A stretch of 64,000 nucleotides of DNA. It comes from Deltaproteobacteria bacterium. Lineage in GTDB: Bacteria; Desulfobacterota; Deferrisomatia; Deferrisomatales; BM512. The notes beneath the pieces are model-generated. The model ran no database searches, was not told the origin of the DNA, and saw only the letters and a program-made list of their open reading frames with translations. This document shows, in pieces, positions 42,411 through 51,665 of the stretch (the stretch's first letter is position 1; each line of letters begins with the position of its first letter). The DNA lies in NCBI GenBank assembly GCA_030591565.1, contig JAUVAU010000001.1, positions 110,677 to 174,676 of the forward strand. Reading direction: 5' to 3'. Made by a program: the position numbers and the translations under genes.

Positions 42411-43789
42411 GCCTTGGCGAAGTGGTTCGGGCCACCTCGGGAGAGCTCAGGGGCGAGCCCCTGGATGCAGAGACGATCTTTGAAAATGTTTCAACCGACA
42501 CCCGGACGCTCAAAGAGGGATCGCTCTTCGTCGCCTTGAAGGGCGAGCGCTTTGATGCGCACGACTACCTTGGGGAGGCGGTGGACAAGGGCGCTGGCGC
42601 GCTGGTGGTTTCAAGGGGTCCGTTGCCCAGGGGCTGCACCGCAGTGGTGGTGGCCGACACCCTCGACGCCCTTGGCGAGCTTGGGCGCGCAGCGGGCGAG
42701 AAGGGCGGCTTCAAGGTGGCTGCGATCACCGGGAGTTTCGGCAAGACGACCACCAAGCAGATGTGCGCTTCGATCATTGAAGCCGCTGGTGAGAAAGTGC
42801 TCTATACGCCGGGCAACCTCAATAACCGCATTGGGTTGCCGCTGACCCTGCTGGGGGCCAAGGGCGATGAAAAATTTGCGGTGCTGGAGCTGGGAATAAG
42901 CGAACCCGGCGAGATGCAAAAACTCTCCAATATCGCCCAGCCCCAGGTGGCCCTGATAACCGGGGCGGGGGTGGCGCACACCGAGCTGTTGGGAAGCGTC
43001 GAAGGGGTCGCGGAGGAGAAGATGGAGATATCCCATGGGATGGAGCCGGGCTCGATCCTGCTCTTGCCCCATGGTGACGAGAACCTCAGCCCGGCAATGG
43101 TCCGGCGTGGAATTGAGGTCAGGACCTTTGGTTGGGATGAAGGTTCAGCCGTAAGGGGCGAAGGGTACAGGACGACCGCCGCCGGTTCGGTTTTCACCGT
43201 CGCGGGAAGAGAGATTGAAGTACCCCTGCCGGGCCGTCACAACGCGGATAACGCGCTGGCCGCCTGGGCGCTGGTCACGGCGCTGGGAGTTGAGATTGAT
43301 TCCGGGGCGCGCATTGTCGCCTCTGTCGGGCAGCTGGCGATGCGCTCGGAGATACGCACCGGCGTGAAGGGCGCGAAGTTTTATGTGGATTGCTACAACG
43401 CCAACCCCTCTGCGATGGCCGCGGCCATGGAGACGGTGGCCGGGTTGGCGGATGGAAAGAGAATGATCGGCGTGCTGGGTGAGATGCTTGAGCTTGGTTC
43501 CATGAGCAAGCAGGCGCACCTGGAGGTTGGCCGGGCGGCGGCCAGGAGCGGATTCAAGAAGCTCTATCTGGTTGGTGTCGGCGGCTTGATCGGTGAAGAG
43601 ACCCGGTGGATTCGCCAGGGTGCCGTTGAAGCGGGTATGGCTCCCGAAGCAGTGAAAATATTTGAAGACGTTTCCCCGATCATCGAAGGCCTTGCGGGTG
43701 AGTTGGCCGGGGATGATTGGGTTTTGATCAAGGGTAGCAGGGCCACCGGACTGGACCGGGTGGCCGACGCCATGGCAGGGCGGGATTAG
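42401..43789 (+). CDS. murF: UDP-MurNAc-pentapeptide synthetase MurF
   Basis: A 462-residue Mur ligase adding D-Ala-D-Ala to the UDP-MurNAc-tripeptide. Signatures include VSTDTRTLKEGSLFVAL at the N-terminus, the ATP loop AITGSFGKTTTKQ, YTPGNLNNRIGLPLTLL, ELGISEPGEM and YNANPSAMAAA. The start is TTG at 42401, inside the murE 3' end. Its gene order between murE and mraY is the classical dcw order. Confidence 0.96.
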   Translation: MRLSLGEVVRATSGELRGEPLDAETIFENVSTDTRTLKEGSLFVALKGERFDAHDYLGEAVDKGAGALVVSRGPLPRGCTAVVVADTLDALGELGRAAGEKGGFKVAAITGSFGKTTTKQMCASIIEAAGEKVLYTPGNLNNRIGLPLTLLGAKGDEKFAVLELGISEPGEMQKLSNIAQPQVALITGAGVAHTELLGSVEGVAEEKMEISHGMEPGSILLLPHGDENLSPAMVRRGIEVRTFGWDEGSAVRGEGYRTTAAGSVFTVAGREIEVPLPGRHNADNALAAWALVTALGVEIDSGARIVASVGQLAMRSEIRTGVKGAKFYVDCYNANPSAMAAAMETVAGLADGKRMIGVLGEMLELGSMSKQAHLEVGRAAARSGFKKLYLVGVGGLIGEETRWIRQGAVEAGMAPEAVKIFEDVSPIIEGLAGELAGDDWVLIKGSRATGLDRVADAMAGRD

Positions 43790-43797
43790 GGCGAGCG

Positions 43798-44877
43798 ATG
43801 TTATACAAGCTATTAATGCTCTTTCAGGATGTGGTGGGACCGGTAAACGTCTTCCGCTACATCACCTTTCGCACAGTGCTGGGGATGCTCACGGCGCTGA
43901 TACTCTCGCTGTTGCTCGGCCCCAAGATGATCGAGACCCTGAAAAAACTCTCCATCGGCCAGACGATTCGCGAGGATGGCCCCAAATCCCACATAGAGAC
44001 AAAATCGGGCACCCCCACCATGGGCGGCGTCCTCTTCCTGCTCTCCCTCACCGTGGCGGTGCTGATGTGGGCCGATCCTGCCACGCCCTTCGTGTGGATC
44101 GCGCTGCTGGTCACCCTGGGTTTCGGCGCGGTGGGCTTTGTGGACGATTACCTGAAGGTCACCAAAAAGCACTCGCGTGGATTGCCCTCCAGGTTGAAGT
44201 TCTGGGCGCTGGTGTTTGTGGCGGGTGCCGGGTGTGTGGCGCTCATAGCTCAACCGGGCTTCGATACCCGGCTGGCCTTCCCCTTCTTCAAGAACTTCCA
44301 GCCCGACCTTGGCGTCTTCTACATACCCTTCGCCATCTTCGTGGTGGTTGGCACGGGGAACGCGGTGAATCTGACCGATGGCCTGGACGGCCTCGCCGTC
44401 GGCCCGGTCATTACCGCGTCCATGGTCTACCTCATCTTCTCCTACGCGGCGGGCCACGCCCGCATAGCGGAGTACTTGCAGATACCCCACATCCAGGGGG
44501 CCGGTGAGCTGGCGGTCTTCTGCGCGGCGGTGGCGGGAGGGGCGCTGGGCTTCCTCTGGTTCAACGCTTACCCCGCCCAGGTCTTCATGGGCGACGTGGG
44601 TAGCCTCGCAATGGGCGGCGCGCTGGGTATGGTGGCGGTCATATCGAAGTTCGAGATAGTGCTCGCCATCGTGGGCGGCGTCTTCGTGGTGGAGACGCTC
44701 AGCGTGATTTTGCAGGTGGCGTCATACAAGATGCGCAAGAAGCGAATATTCAGGATGGCGCCCATACACCACCACTTTGAACTCAAAGGCTGGGCCGAAC
44801 CCAAGATCATCGTCAGGTTCTGGATAGTCTCCATCATCCTGGCGCTTGTGGGGCTGGCTACCCTGAAGACGAGATGA
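43798..44877 (+). CDS. mraY: Phospho-N-acetylmuramoyl-pentapeptide-transferase MraY
   Basis: A 359-residue polytopic enzyme that makes lipid I from UDP-MurNAc-pentapeptide and undecaprenyl phosphate. The family motifs GTPTMGGVLFL, GFVDDYLKVTKKHSRGL, NAVNLTDGLDGLA, NAYPAQVFMGDVGSLAMGG and MAPIHHHFELKGW are all intact, including the active-site Asp residues, among about ten transmembrane helices. It overlaps murD by 4 bp (ATGA). Confidence 0.98.
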   Translation: MLYKLLMLFQDVVGPVNVFRYITFRTVLGMLTALILSLLLGPKMIETLKKLSIGQTIREDGPKSHIETKSGTPTMGGVLFLLSLTVAVLMWADPATPFVWIALLVTLGFGAVGFVDDYLKVTKKHSRGLPSRLKFWALVFVAGAGCVALIAQPGFDTRLAFPFFKNFQPDLGVFYIPFAIFVVVGTGNAVNLTDGLDGLAVGPVITASMVYLIFSYAAGHARIAEYLQIPHIQGAGELAVFCAAVAGGALGFLWFNAYPAQVFMGDVGSLAMGGALGMVAVISKFEIVLAIVGGVFVVETLSVILQVASYKMRKKRIFRMAPIHHHFELKGWAEPKIIVRFWIVSIILALVGLATLKTR

Positions 44878-46238
44878 CGGACTCATTGGAGGGAGTTACA
44901 GCCCTGGTGATGGGCGCAGGAAAGAGTGGCAGGGAGGCGGCGCGGTTCTTGATCGGCAGGGGAGCCAGGGTGTTCCTCTCCGACGACGCCGAAGCATTGC
45001 CGCCCGAAGCAGAGGAACTGGAAGGGTTGGGAGTGGAGCTTTCGCCCGGAGGGCTGGAGGGACCACTGAAATCCTATGATTTAGCAGTTGTAAGCCCCGG
45101 AATATCGGTCTTTGACAACCGTATCAAGCGTTTGCAGGAAAGAGGCGTGGAGGTGGTGGGCGAGGTGGAGCTGGCGTCACGCTTCATCGACGTTCCCCTG
45201 GTAGCCATAACCGGCACCAACGGCAAGACCACCGTCACCAACATGGTGGGAGAGATATTGCGAGCCTGCGGTAAGACAGTCTACGTGGGCGGCAACGTCG
45301 GGACCCCGCTGGTGGGCGCAGCCGGAGCGGATGTGGAGCTGGTGGTGGCGGAAATTTCCAGCTTCCAACTGGAAACGGTCAGCTCCTTTGCCCCCCACGT
45401 GGCTGTGTGGCTAAACCTCACCGGCGACCATCTGGACCGGCACGGTGACCTTGAACGTTACGCCGCCGAGAAGGCAAAGCTCTTCGCCAACCAGCGTGAA
45501 GGGGACTGGGCGATCGTCAACCGTGATGACCCGGTGGTGTGGGGAAAAGTCCAGGGCGCCCAAAGTGCGATACTCCCCTTCTCGGCAACCAGACAGTTGG
45601 GTGTCGGGGCATGGGTGGAGGGCGACGAGGTGGTGGTCCTCATGCCGGGTACCGATGGCGTGCGGCTGGATGCAAGGGAATTGAAGCTACCCGGTACGCA
45701 CAACCTGGAAAACGCGATGGCCGCTGTGCTGGCCGGTGTGGTCATGGGTTGCGAGGTGCGCCAGGCGTGGCAGGCGGTTTGCGAGTTTGAGGGGTTGGCC
45801 CACCGGATCGAAGAATTTTTAAGGTGGCGTGGCGTCACCTTTCTCGACGACTCGAAGGCGACCAATGTGGACGCCGCCGTCAGGGCGATCGGGTCGGTTG
45901 ACAGTAATTTGATATGGCTCGGTGGAGGCAGGGACAAGGAATCTTCCTTCGAGCCGTTGAAGGAAGTTTTGAAGGAGAGGGCCAAGTTGATGGTCCTTGT
46001 GGGCGAAGAAGCAGAGAGGATGGCGACCGCGCTTGAAGGCGTGGCAGTGATGGAGCGGGCGAGTGATTGGAACGGGGCGGTGAAAATCGCAGTGGAAGCG
46101 GCCAAGCCGGGGGATACGGTCCTCATGAGTCCGGCGGCGGCGAGTTTCGATTTTTTCTCGGGATACGTGGAGCGGGGAAAGGTGTTTAAAGAGCTTTGCA
46201 TCGAACACACCGGAAGGGTGGACGTTGAGCGCGGCTAA
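44874..46238 (+). CDS. murD: UDP-N-acetylmuramoylalanine--D-glutamate ligase MurD
   Basis: A 454-residue Mur ligase. It has an N-terminal Rossmann domain (ALVMGAGKSGREAA), the ATP loop ITGTNGKTTVTN, LNLTGDHLDRHGDLERYA, the GLAHRIEEF and DDSKATNVDAA motifs, and LMSPAAASFDFFSGYVERG near the C-terminus. It adds D-Glu to UDP-MurNAc-L-Ala. Its end overlaps ftsW by 14 bp. Confidence 0.97.
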   Translation: MTDSLEGVTALVMGAGKSGREAARFLIGRGARVFLSDDAEALPPEAEELEGLGVELSPGGLEGPLKSYDLAVVSPGISVFDNRIKRLQERGVEVVGEVELASRFIDVPLVAITGTNGKTTVTNMVGEILRACGKTVYVGGNVGTPLVGAAGADVELVVAEISSFQLETVSSFAPHVAVWLNLTGDHLDRHGDLERYAAEKAKLFANQREGDWAIVNRDDPVVWGKVQGAQSAILPFSATRQLGVGAWVEGDEVVVLMPGTDGVRLDARELKLPGTHNLENAMAAVLAGVVMGCEVRQAWQAVCEFEGLAHRIEEFLRWRGVTFLDDSKATNVDAAVRAIGSVDSNLIWLGGGRDKESSFEPLKEVLKERAKLMVLVGEEAERMATALEGVAVMERASDWNGAVKIAVEAAKPGDTVLMSPAAASFDFFSGYVERGKVFKELCIEHTGRVDVERG

Positions 46239-47337
46239 GGCGGCGGTCGGCAAGCCGGACATGGCCGTGACCATGACGGTGCTGATGCTCACCGCCGTTG
46301 GGCTGGTGATGGTCTACTCCACCTCCTCGCTTATGACGGTGGGTGGCGAGGGCCACCTGACCTATGGCTACTTCAACAGGTCCTTGATCTATGCGGCGAT
46401 CGGCATAACAGGTTTTTTCATCGCTGCCAGGATGCCCACGACGTTTCTGCGCAAGTTGGCGTATCCGGGGTTGCTGTTGAGTCTGGTGCTCCTCTGTCTG
46501 GTGTGGGTACCCCAACTGGGAGTGAGCGCCAAGGGAGCGAGCCGCTGGGTGCGGTTGGGGGCGGTAGGGTTCCAGCCCTCGGAGGTCACCAAGCTGGCGC
46601 TGATAGTGTTTTTGGCCCACAGCTTGGCGAAGAGGGGCAGCAAGGTTGAGAGCTTCGCTTACGGCTTTTTGCCCAACCTGCTCCTGCCCGGGGTGCCGAT
46701 AGTGCTGGTCCTCATCGAGCCTGACCTGGGCACGGCGGCGGTGCTGCTGGCGCTGGTCTTCGCCATGACCTTTACCGGCGGCGTGAGGATAGGGCATCTG
46801 GCGACCGCGATAGTTCCGGCAATGGCGACCCTCGCTGCGCTGATCTGGTTTGTTCCCTTCAGGCGCGAGCGGCTCTTTGCCTTTCTCGATCCCTGGGAGC
46901 ATGCCCATACCTCGGGCTTCCAGCTGGTCCAGTCGCTGCTGGCCTTTGGGGCGGGCGGCATCTGGGGCTCCGGCCTTGGAGCGGGAAAACAAAAATTGCA
47001 CTACGTGCCCGAAGCCCACACCGACTTCATTCTCTCCATATGGGCGGAGGAGTGCGGGCTGGTGGGAGTGCTGGCGGTATTGGCGCTGATGGCGTTTCTC
47101 ACCTGGCGCGGTTTTGCCATAGCTGCCGAGCAGGAGGATGAGTTCAGGCGGCTGTTGGCTATAGGGATCACCACCTGGCTGAGTTTGCAGGCGGCGTTAA
47201 ACGCCCTTGTGGTCATGGGCTGCCTACCCACCAAGGGGCTGCCCTTTCCCTTCGTCTCCTATGGCGGGACCGGGCTGGTGGTGGCGCTGATCGGCGCGGG
47301 TATTCTGGCCGGGCTGGGAAGAAAGGTCGCGAAGTGA
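46225..47337 (+). CDS. ftsW: Septal peptidoglycan glycosyltransferase FtsW
   Basis: A 370-residue SEDS-family protein with about ten transmembrane helices. Key stretches are LVMVYSTSS, GASRWVRLGAVGFQPSEVTKLALIVFLA, LIEPDLGTAAVL, the periplasmic loop YVPEAHTDFILSIWAEECGLVG and GLPFPFVSYGGTGLV. It polymerises lipid II at the septum with FtsI. The start is TTG at 46225, within murD; the GTG-initiated murG overlaps its stop. Confidence 0.97.
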   Translation: MSAAKAAVGKPDMAVTMTVLMLTAVGLVMVYSTSSLMTVGGEGHLTYGYFNRSLIYAAIGITGFFIAARMPTTFLRKLAYPGLLLSLVLLCLVWVPQLGVSAKGASRWVRLGAVGFQPSEVTKLALIVFLAHSLAKRGSKVESFAYGFLPNLLLPGVPIVLVLIEPDLGTAAVLLALVFAMTFTGGVRIGHLATAIVPAMATLAALIWFVPFRRERLFAFLDPWEHAHTSGFQLVQSLLAFGAGGIWGSGLGAGKQKLHYVPEAHTDFILSIWAEECGLVGVLAVLALMAFLTWRGFAIAAEQEDEFRRLLAIGITTWLSLQAALNALVVMGCLPTKGLPFPFVSYGGTGLVVALIGAGILAGLGRKVAK

Positions 47338-48419
47338 GGCTGATTATCACTGGCGGAGGAACGGGAGGGCATCTCTACCCCGGCGTGGCCGTGGCCGAGG
47401 AGCTGCTCAGTCGAGGCGGTGGACATGAGGTGCTCTTCGTGGGGTCCGCCAGCGGCATCGAGGCGCGGGTGTTGCCCAAGCTGGGGCTGGAGTTCAAACC
47501 GGTGAGGTGCGGAGCGCTCGCCGGAAGAGGTCTGCTCGGAAAGATTGGCGGTCTTTTGAAGACGGCGGTGGGAATGATCGATTCGGTGGGAATTTTGAGA
47601 AGGTTCAAGCCCGACGCCTGTCTGGGAGTGGGGGGCTATGTCTCCTTCCCCGTGGCGGCGAGCTGCAAATTTGGCGGGGTCTTCACCGCCATACAGGAGC
47701 AGAACGCTGTCCCCGGCATCGCCAACAGGGCGCTCGCCAACATAGTCGCCAGGGTTTACGCGGCGGATGGGCAGGCGGGGTCGTCATTCGACCCGCAAAA
47801 GACGCTCATAACAGGCACTCCGCTCAGGCAGGCGTTGGGCGAGAGCTTTCCCTACGAGCCACCCACCGCCGATGAACCGGCAAGGATTCTCATCCTGGGC
47901 GGGAGTCAGGGAGCCAAGGCGTTGAACGAAGTGGTGCCCAAGGCGCTCTCAATGATCGAGCGGCCGCTCCACATCCGCCACCAGGCGGGGCGCGGCAAGG
48001 ATGGGGCGGTGATGGACGCCTATGCGGGCCGGGCCGGAGTGAGGGTTGACGCCTTCATTGACGATATGGAAGAGGCGTATCGCTGGGCGCAGATCGTAAT
48101 CGCCCGCTCAGGTGCGCTGACGCTGGCCGAGCTGGCCTCAGCCGGTCGCCCGGCGATCCTCGTCCCCTTCGCGTTTGCGGCGGGCAACCATCAGGAGGCC
48201 AACGCCAGGGCGGCGCAGGTGAAGGGCGCTGCGGTGTGTATCACGGAAAAGGAACTGAACGCCCAAGCCCTCTCCTGGTTGATCGAAAAGTGGCTGGCCG
48301 ACCCCGCGATTCCCACCACCATGGCGGAATCGGCGGCCCAGTCGGCGCGGCGCGGCGCGGCGAAATTGATAGTGGACGACCTGCTACAGTCATCAGTGGG
48401 CAGGAAGGCAGACGGATAA
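47334..48419 (+). CDS. murG: UDP-GlcNAc--undecaprenyl-pyrophosphoryl-MurNAc-pentapeptide transferase MurG
   Basis: A 361-residue GT28 glycosyltransferase that makes lipid II. It starts GTG with the N-terminal ITGGGTGGHLYPGVAVAEEL, followed by GGYVSFPV, the EQNAVPG loop, GGSQGAKALNEVVP and RSGALTLAELASAGRPAILVPF with NHQEANA. It overlaps the ftsW stop (GTGA). It acts at the cytoplasmic face of the membrane. Confidence 0.97.
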   Translation: MRLIITGGGTGGHLYPGVAVAEELLSRGGGHEVLFVGSASGIEARVLPKLGLEFKPVRCGALAGRGLLGKIGGLLKTAVGMIDSVGILRRFKPDACLGVGGYVSFPVAASCKFGGVFTAIQEQNAVPGIANRALANIVARVYAADGQAGSSFDPQKTLITGTPLRQALGESFPYEPPTADEPARILILGGSQGAKALNEVVPKALSMIERPLHIRHQAGRGKDGAVMDAYAGRAGVRVDAFIDDMEEAYRWAQIVIARSGALTLAELASAGRPAILVPFAFAAGNHQEANARAAQVKGAAVCITEKELNAQALSWLIEKWLADPAIPTTMAESAAQSARRGAAKLIVDDLLQSSVGRKADG

Positions 48420-49796
48420 ATGTTTAGCACAGATCGCAGAATTCACTTCGTCGGGATCGGCGGCATCGGCATGAGCGGCATCGCCGAGGTGCTCCTGAAC
48501 CAGGGCTATCCGGTGAGCGGCTCGGACCTGAAGCTCTCGCCTGTCACCAGACGGCTGGAGAAGCTCGGTGCGGTCATCTGCGAAGGCCACAGGGGTGAAA
48601 ACATCGGTGACGCCTTCGTCGTAGTCGTCAGCAGCGCGGTCAGCGATGAGAACCCCGAGGTGGTTGAGGCGCACCGCCAGATGATCCCCGTGATACCACG
48701 CGCTGAGATGCTGGCGGAGTTGATGCGGACGAAATACGGGGTGGCGGTGGCCGGAACCCACGGCAAGACCACCACCACGTCGCTCATCGCCACCCTGCTG
48801 GAAGAGACCGGCTTTGACCCCACCGTGGTCGTTGGCGGCAAGATCGGGGCGATGGGCTCCAACGCCAAGCTGGGGCAGGGCAGGTTCATGGTGGCCGAAG
48901 CCGACGAGAGTGACGGCAGCTTCCTCTACCTCTCTCCCACCGTGGCGGTTATCACCAACATCGACCGCGAGCATATGGATCACTACATCACCGAAGAGGC
49001 GATGGAGCAGGCGTTTGTGGATTTCGCCAACAAGGTGCCTTTTTTCGGCGCGGCAATCGTCTGCCTTGACGACCCCAGGGTGCAGGAGATCATGCCCAGG
49101 TTGACGCGGCGCACGGTGACCTATGGACTCACCTCACAGGCCGATGTGTGGGCGCGCAACATCGAGCGGGCCGAGGGGTACACCCGGTTCGAGGTGATGG
49201 TGGATGGAGAACCGGTGGGGAGCGCCAGAGTGATCCTGCCCGGTAAGCACAATGTTTTGAATAGCCTTGCCGCCTTTGCCGTGGGGCTGGAGCTTGGGGC
49301 CGAACCGGGGGCGATCATTGAAGGTATCGCCCGTTTTACCGGTGTGGACAGGCGCAGTCAGCTAAAGGGCGAGTCTTCCCTGGCGATGGTGTTCGACGAC
49401 TACGCGCACCACCCCACCGAGATACAGGCGGCGCTCTCGGGACTCAAGGAAGCCTACGGCAAGCGGGTGGTGGCGGTTTTTCAACCCCATCGTTACAGCC
49501 GCACCGAGGATTTGTTGGAGAGGTTCTATACCTCCTTCTACGCCGCCGACATCTTGTTCGTCACCGGCATCTACGCTGCCGGTGAGAAGCCGATAGAGGG
49601 GGTCAGCGCCGAGAGTCTGGCCGAAGGCATACGCCAGCACGGACACCGCAGCGTGCACCATGTCGAAGCGCTGGCCGAGGTGCCCGACAGGGTGATGGAA
49701 GTACTTGAGCAGGATGATCTTGTTGTCACCCTTGGCGCAGGAAATGTGTGGCAGGTGGGCGAGAAGCTGCTCGACCTGATGAAAGGAGGAGGGTGA
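48420..49796 (+). CDS. murC: UDP-N-acetylmuramate--L-alanine ligase MurC
   Basis: A 458-residue Mur ligase adding the first L-Ala. Motifs: HFVGIGGIGMSGIAEVL, AGTHGKTTTTSL, VAEADESDGSFL, NIDREHMDHY, KHNVLNSLAAFAV, DDYAHHPTEIQAAL and FQPHRYSRTEDL. The ATP-loop form GTHGKTTT is characteristic of MurC. It begins one base after the murG stop; its stop overlaps the murB ATG by one base. Confidence 0.97.
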   Translation: MFSTDRRIHFVGIGGIGMSGIAEVLLNQGYPVSGSDLKLSPVTRRLEKLGAVICEGHRGENIGDAFVVVVSSAVSDENPEVVEAHRQMIPVIPRAEMLAELMRTKYGVAVAGTHGKTTTTSLIATLLEETGFDPTVVVGGKIGAMGSNAKLGQGRFMVAEADESDGSFLYLSPTVAVITNIDREHMDHYITEEAMEQAFVDFANKVPFFGAAIVCLDDPRVQEIMPRLTRRTVTYGLTSQADVWARNIERAEGYTRFEVMVDGEPVGSARVILPGKHNVLNSLAAFAVGLELGAEPGAIIEGIARFTGVDRRSQLKGESSLAMVFDDYAHHPTEIQAALSGLKEAYGKRVVAVFQPHRYSRTEDLLERFYTSFYAADILFVTGIYAAGEKPIEGVSAESLAEGIRQHGHRSVHHVEALAEVPDRVMEVLEQDDLVVTLGAGNVWQVGEKLLDLMKGGG

Positions 49797-50743
49797 TGGC
49801 TAAAAGCGCCATCGAGATGATTCAGGAGCTGGTTGAAGGTTCGGTGGAGCTAAACGTTCCCATGAGCAAGATGACCACCATGCGCACGGGCGGCCCCGCA
49901 GATATTTTGATAACGCCCGCAGGACGCGAAGACCTGGCCAAGACCCTTCGCTTTTTGCACCAGCGGGAGATCGAGACGTTTTTCATGGGCAACGGCTCCT
50001 CCATGATCGTAAAGGACGGCGGCATTCGCGGCGCGGTGATCAAGCTGGACCCGGGAATTTCCAAGATCGAGCGGCTTGACGATCGTGCCGGCGTACCCGC
50101 AATAAGGGTGGACGCCGGTGTGACCTTGCGGCGGCTGGTGCGCTGGTCGGTGGACGAGGGGATTTCGGGGCTGGAGTATCTCTTCGGTATACCGGGCCAG
50201 GTAGGCGGAGCCTTCGCCAACAATTCGGGCGCCTGGGACCTTGAGTTCAGCGATCACGTGCTTGAGGTGGAGACGATGGATGTCAACGGTGAAATCTACC
50301 ATCTGGGACGCGACCACTTCAACTTCGAGTACCGCAAGACGACCATACCCGAGGGGCACATCATCCTCTCGGTTGTGGTAAGGGGCGAGGAGGGCAGCCC
50401 CACACAGATAAAGGACGAAATACGACGCTTTGGCGACCGCCGCAGGGCGATACACCCCCTGCACGACCCCAGCGCGGGGATGATATTTTTCAACCCCAAG
50501 GGGTTTCGCGCGGGCGAAATCATCGATGAATGCGGCTTGAAAGGCGTGAGGGTCGGCGAGTGTGAAATATCGAGGATGCACGCCAACTTCATCGTCAATC
50601 TGGGCGCGGCCACTTCCAGCCAGATCGTCTCATTGATCGGGATGATCCAGGAGCGCGTCTACGTCAAGAAAAAGCTGAAGCTGGAGACCAAGGTAAAGAT
50701 CCTGGGCGACTGGCAAAAAAGCAAACTCCGTATTCAGGAGTGA
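49796..50743 (+). CDS. murB: UDP-N-acetylenolpyruvoylglucosamine reductase MurB
   Basis: A 315-residue FAD oxidoreductase that reduces UDP-GlcNAc-enolpyruvate to UDP-MurNAc. It has the FAD-binding stretch MRTGGPADILI, GNGSSMIVKDGGIRGAVIKL, GIPGQVGGAFANNSGAWDLE, EYRKTTIPEG and the type-II-like C-terminal part (PSAGMIFFNPKGFRAGEIIDECGLKG with HANFIVN). The usual catalytic SxFKNP Ser region reads GMIFFNP, so the proton-donating Ser/Cys at that site appears to be Ile and should be checked. AAAGGAGG precedes the ATG. Upstream in-frame codons lie in murC. Confidence 0.94.
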   Translation: MAKSAIEMIQELVEGSVELNVPMSKMTTMRTGGPADILITPAGREDLAKTLRFLHQREIETFFMGNGSSMIVKDGGIRGAVIKLDPGISKIERLDDRAGVPAIRVDAGVTLRRLVRWSVDEGISGLEYLFGIPGQVGGAFANNSGAWDLEFSDHVLEVETMDVNGEIYHLGRDHFNFEYRKTTIPEGHIILSVVVRGEEGSPTQIKDEIRRFGDRRRAIHPLHDPSAGMIFFNPKGFRAGEIIDECGLKGVRVGECEISRMHANFIVNLGAATSSQIVSLIGMIQERVYVKKKLKLETKVKILGDWQKSKLRIQE

Positions 50744-50753
50744 GGTAGCTGTG

Positions 50754-51650
50754 ATGAAAGTAGCGGTACTCATGGGCGGCCGAAGCGCCGAGCGGGAAGT
50801 GAGCCTGACCACCGGAGGCGCGGTGTCTGCTGCGTTAAGAGAGCTGGGTCATGAGGTGATCGAGATCGACGCCGCTGCCCAGTTGCCCCAAAAACTGCTG
50901 GAGGCCCGGCCAGAGGTGGCGTTTATAGCACTCCACGGCAGGTGGGGCGAGGATGGCACCGTCCAGGGATTGCTGGAGATCATGGGGATTCCCTACACCG
51001 GCTCGGGGGTCGAATCCAGCGCGGTGGCTATGAACAAGGTCGTCTCCAAGCGGATATTCACCAGTTTCGGCGCCCCCACGCCCGAGTTTCAGGTGCTGCC
51101 AGTCGGGCAGGGTGCAGGGGAGTTGAAGCTGAAACCTCCCTTCGTGGTCAAACCACCCAAGGAGGGCTCCACCATCGGGATCAACATCGTCACCAGCTCT
51201 GCCGAAGCGCAGGCGGCGATTGACGATGCGAGGAAATACTGCGACGAGGTGATGGTCGAGAAATTTGTGGAGGGCAGGGAGCTGACGGTGGGAGTCATCG
51301 ACGGCGAGCCCCTCCCCATAGTGGAGATCGAACCCGAAGGCGGGTTCTACGATTACAAATCGAAATACACGACGGGCATGACCACCTACACCTGCCCCGC
51401 GAAGCTCACCGACGAGCAGGCCCGTGTGGTGGTCAAGGCGGGAGTCGAGGCGTTTCGGGCGCTCGACTGCGCCGGGGCTGCCCGGGTGGATGTGCTCTTG
51501 GACGATGACAATAACCCCTGGGTGCTTGAAGTGAACACGATACCGGGGATGACCCCGACCAGCCTGCTGCCCAAGGCGGCGGCTACGGCGGGGATGGATT
51601 TTCCTGCGCTCGTCCAGAAGATGCTGGACGGGGCTTCATTAAAGGCTTGA
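50754..51650 (+). CDS. ddl: D-alanine--D-alanine ligase
   Basis: A 298-residue ATP-grasp enzyme joining two D-Ala for MurF. It has VLMGGRSAEREVSLTTG, ALHGRWGEDGTVQGLLEIMGIPYTGSGV, VVKPPKEGSTIGINIV, YKSKYT and EVNTIPGMTPTSLLPKAA. The YTGSGV stretch fits D-Ala-D-Ala rather than D-Ala-D-Lac. Start may be ATG 50754 or the adjacent GTG 50751, after AGGTAG. Placement after murB is standard for dcw clusters. Confidence 0.97.
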   Translation: MKVAVLMGGRSAEREVSLTTGGAVSAALRELGHEVIEIDAAAQLPQKLLEARPEVAFIALHGRWGEDGTVQGLLEIMGIPYTGSGVESSAVAMNKVVSKRIFTSFGAPTPEFQVLPVGQGAGELKLKPPFVVKPPKEGSTIGINIVTSSAEAQAAIDDARKYCDEVMVEKFVEGRELTVGVIDGEPLPIVEIEPEGGFYDYKSKYTTGMTTYTCPAKLTDEQARVVVKAGVEAFRALDCAGAARVDVLLDDDNNPWVLEVNTIPGMTPTSLLPKAAATAGMDFPALVQKMLDGASLKA

Positions 51651-51665
51651 GGCGGTAAAAAACGG

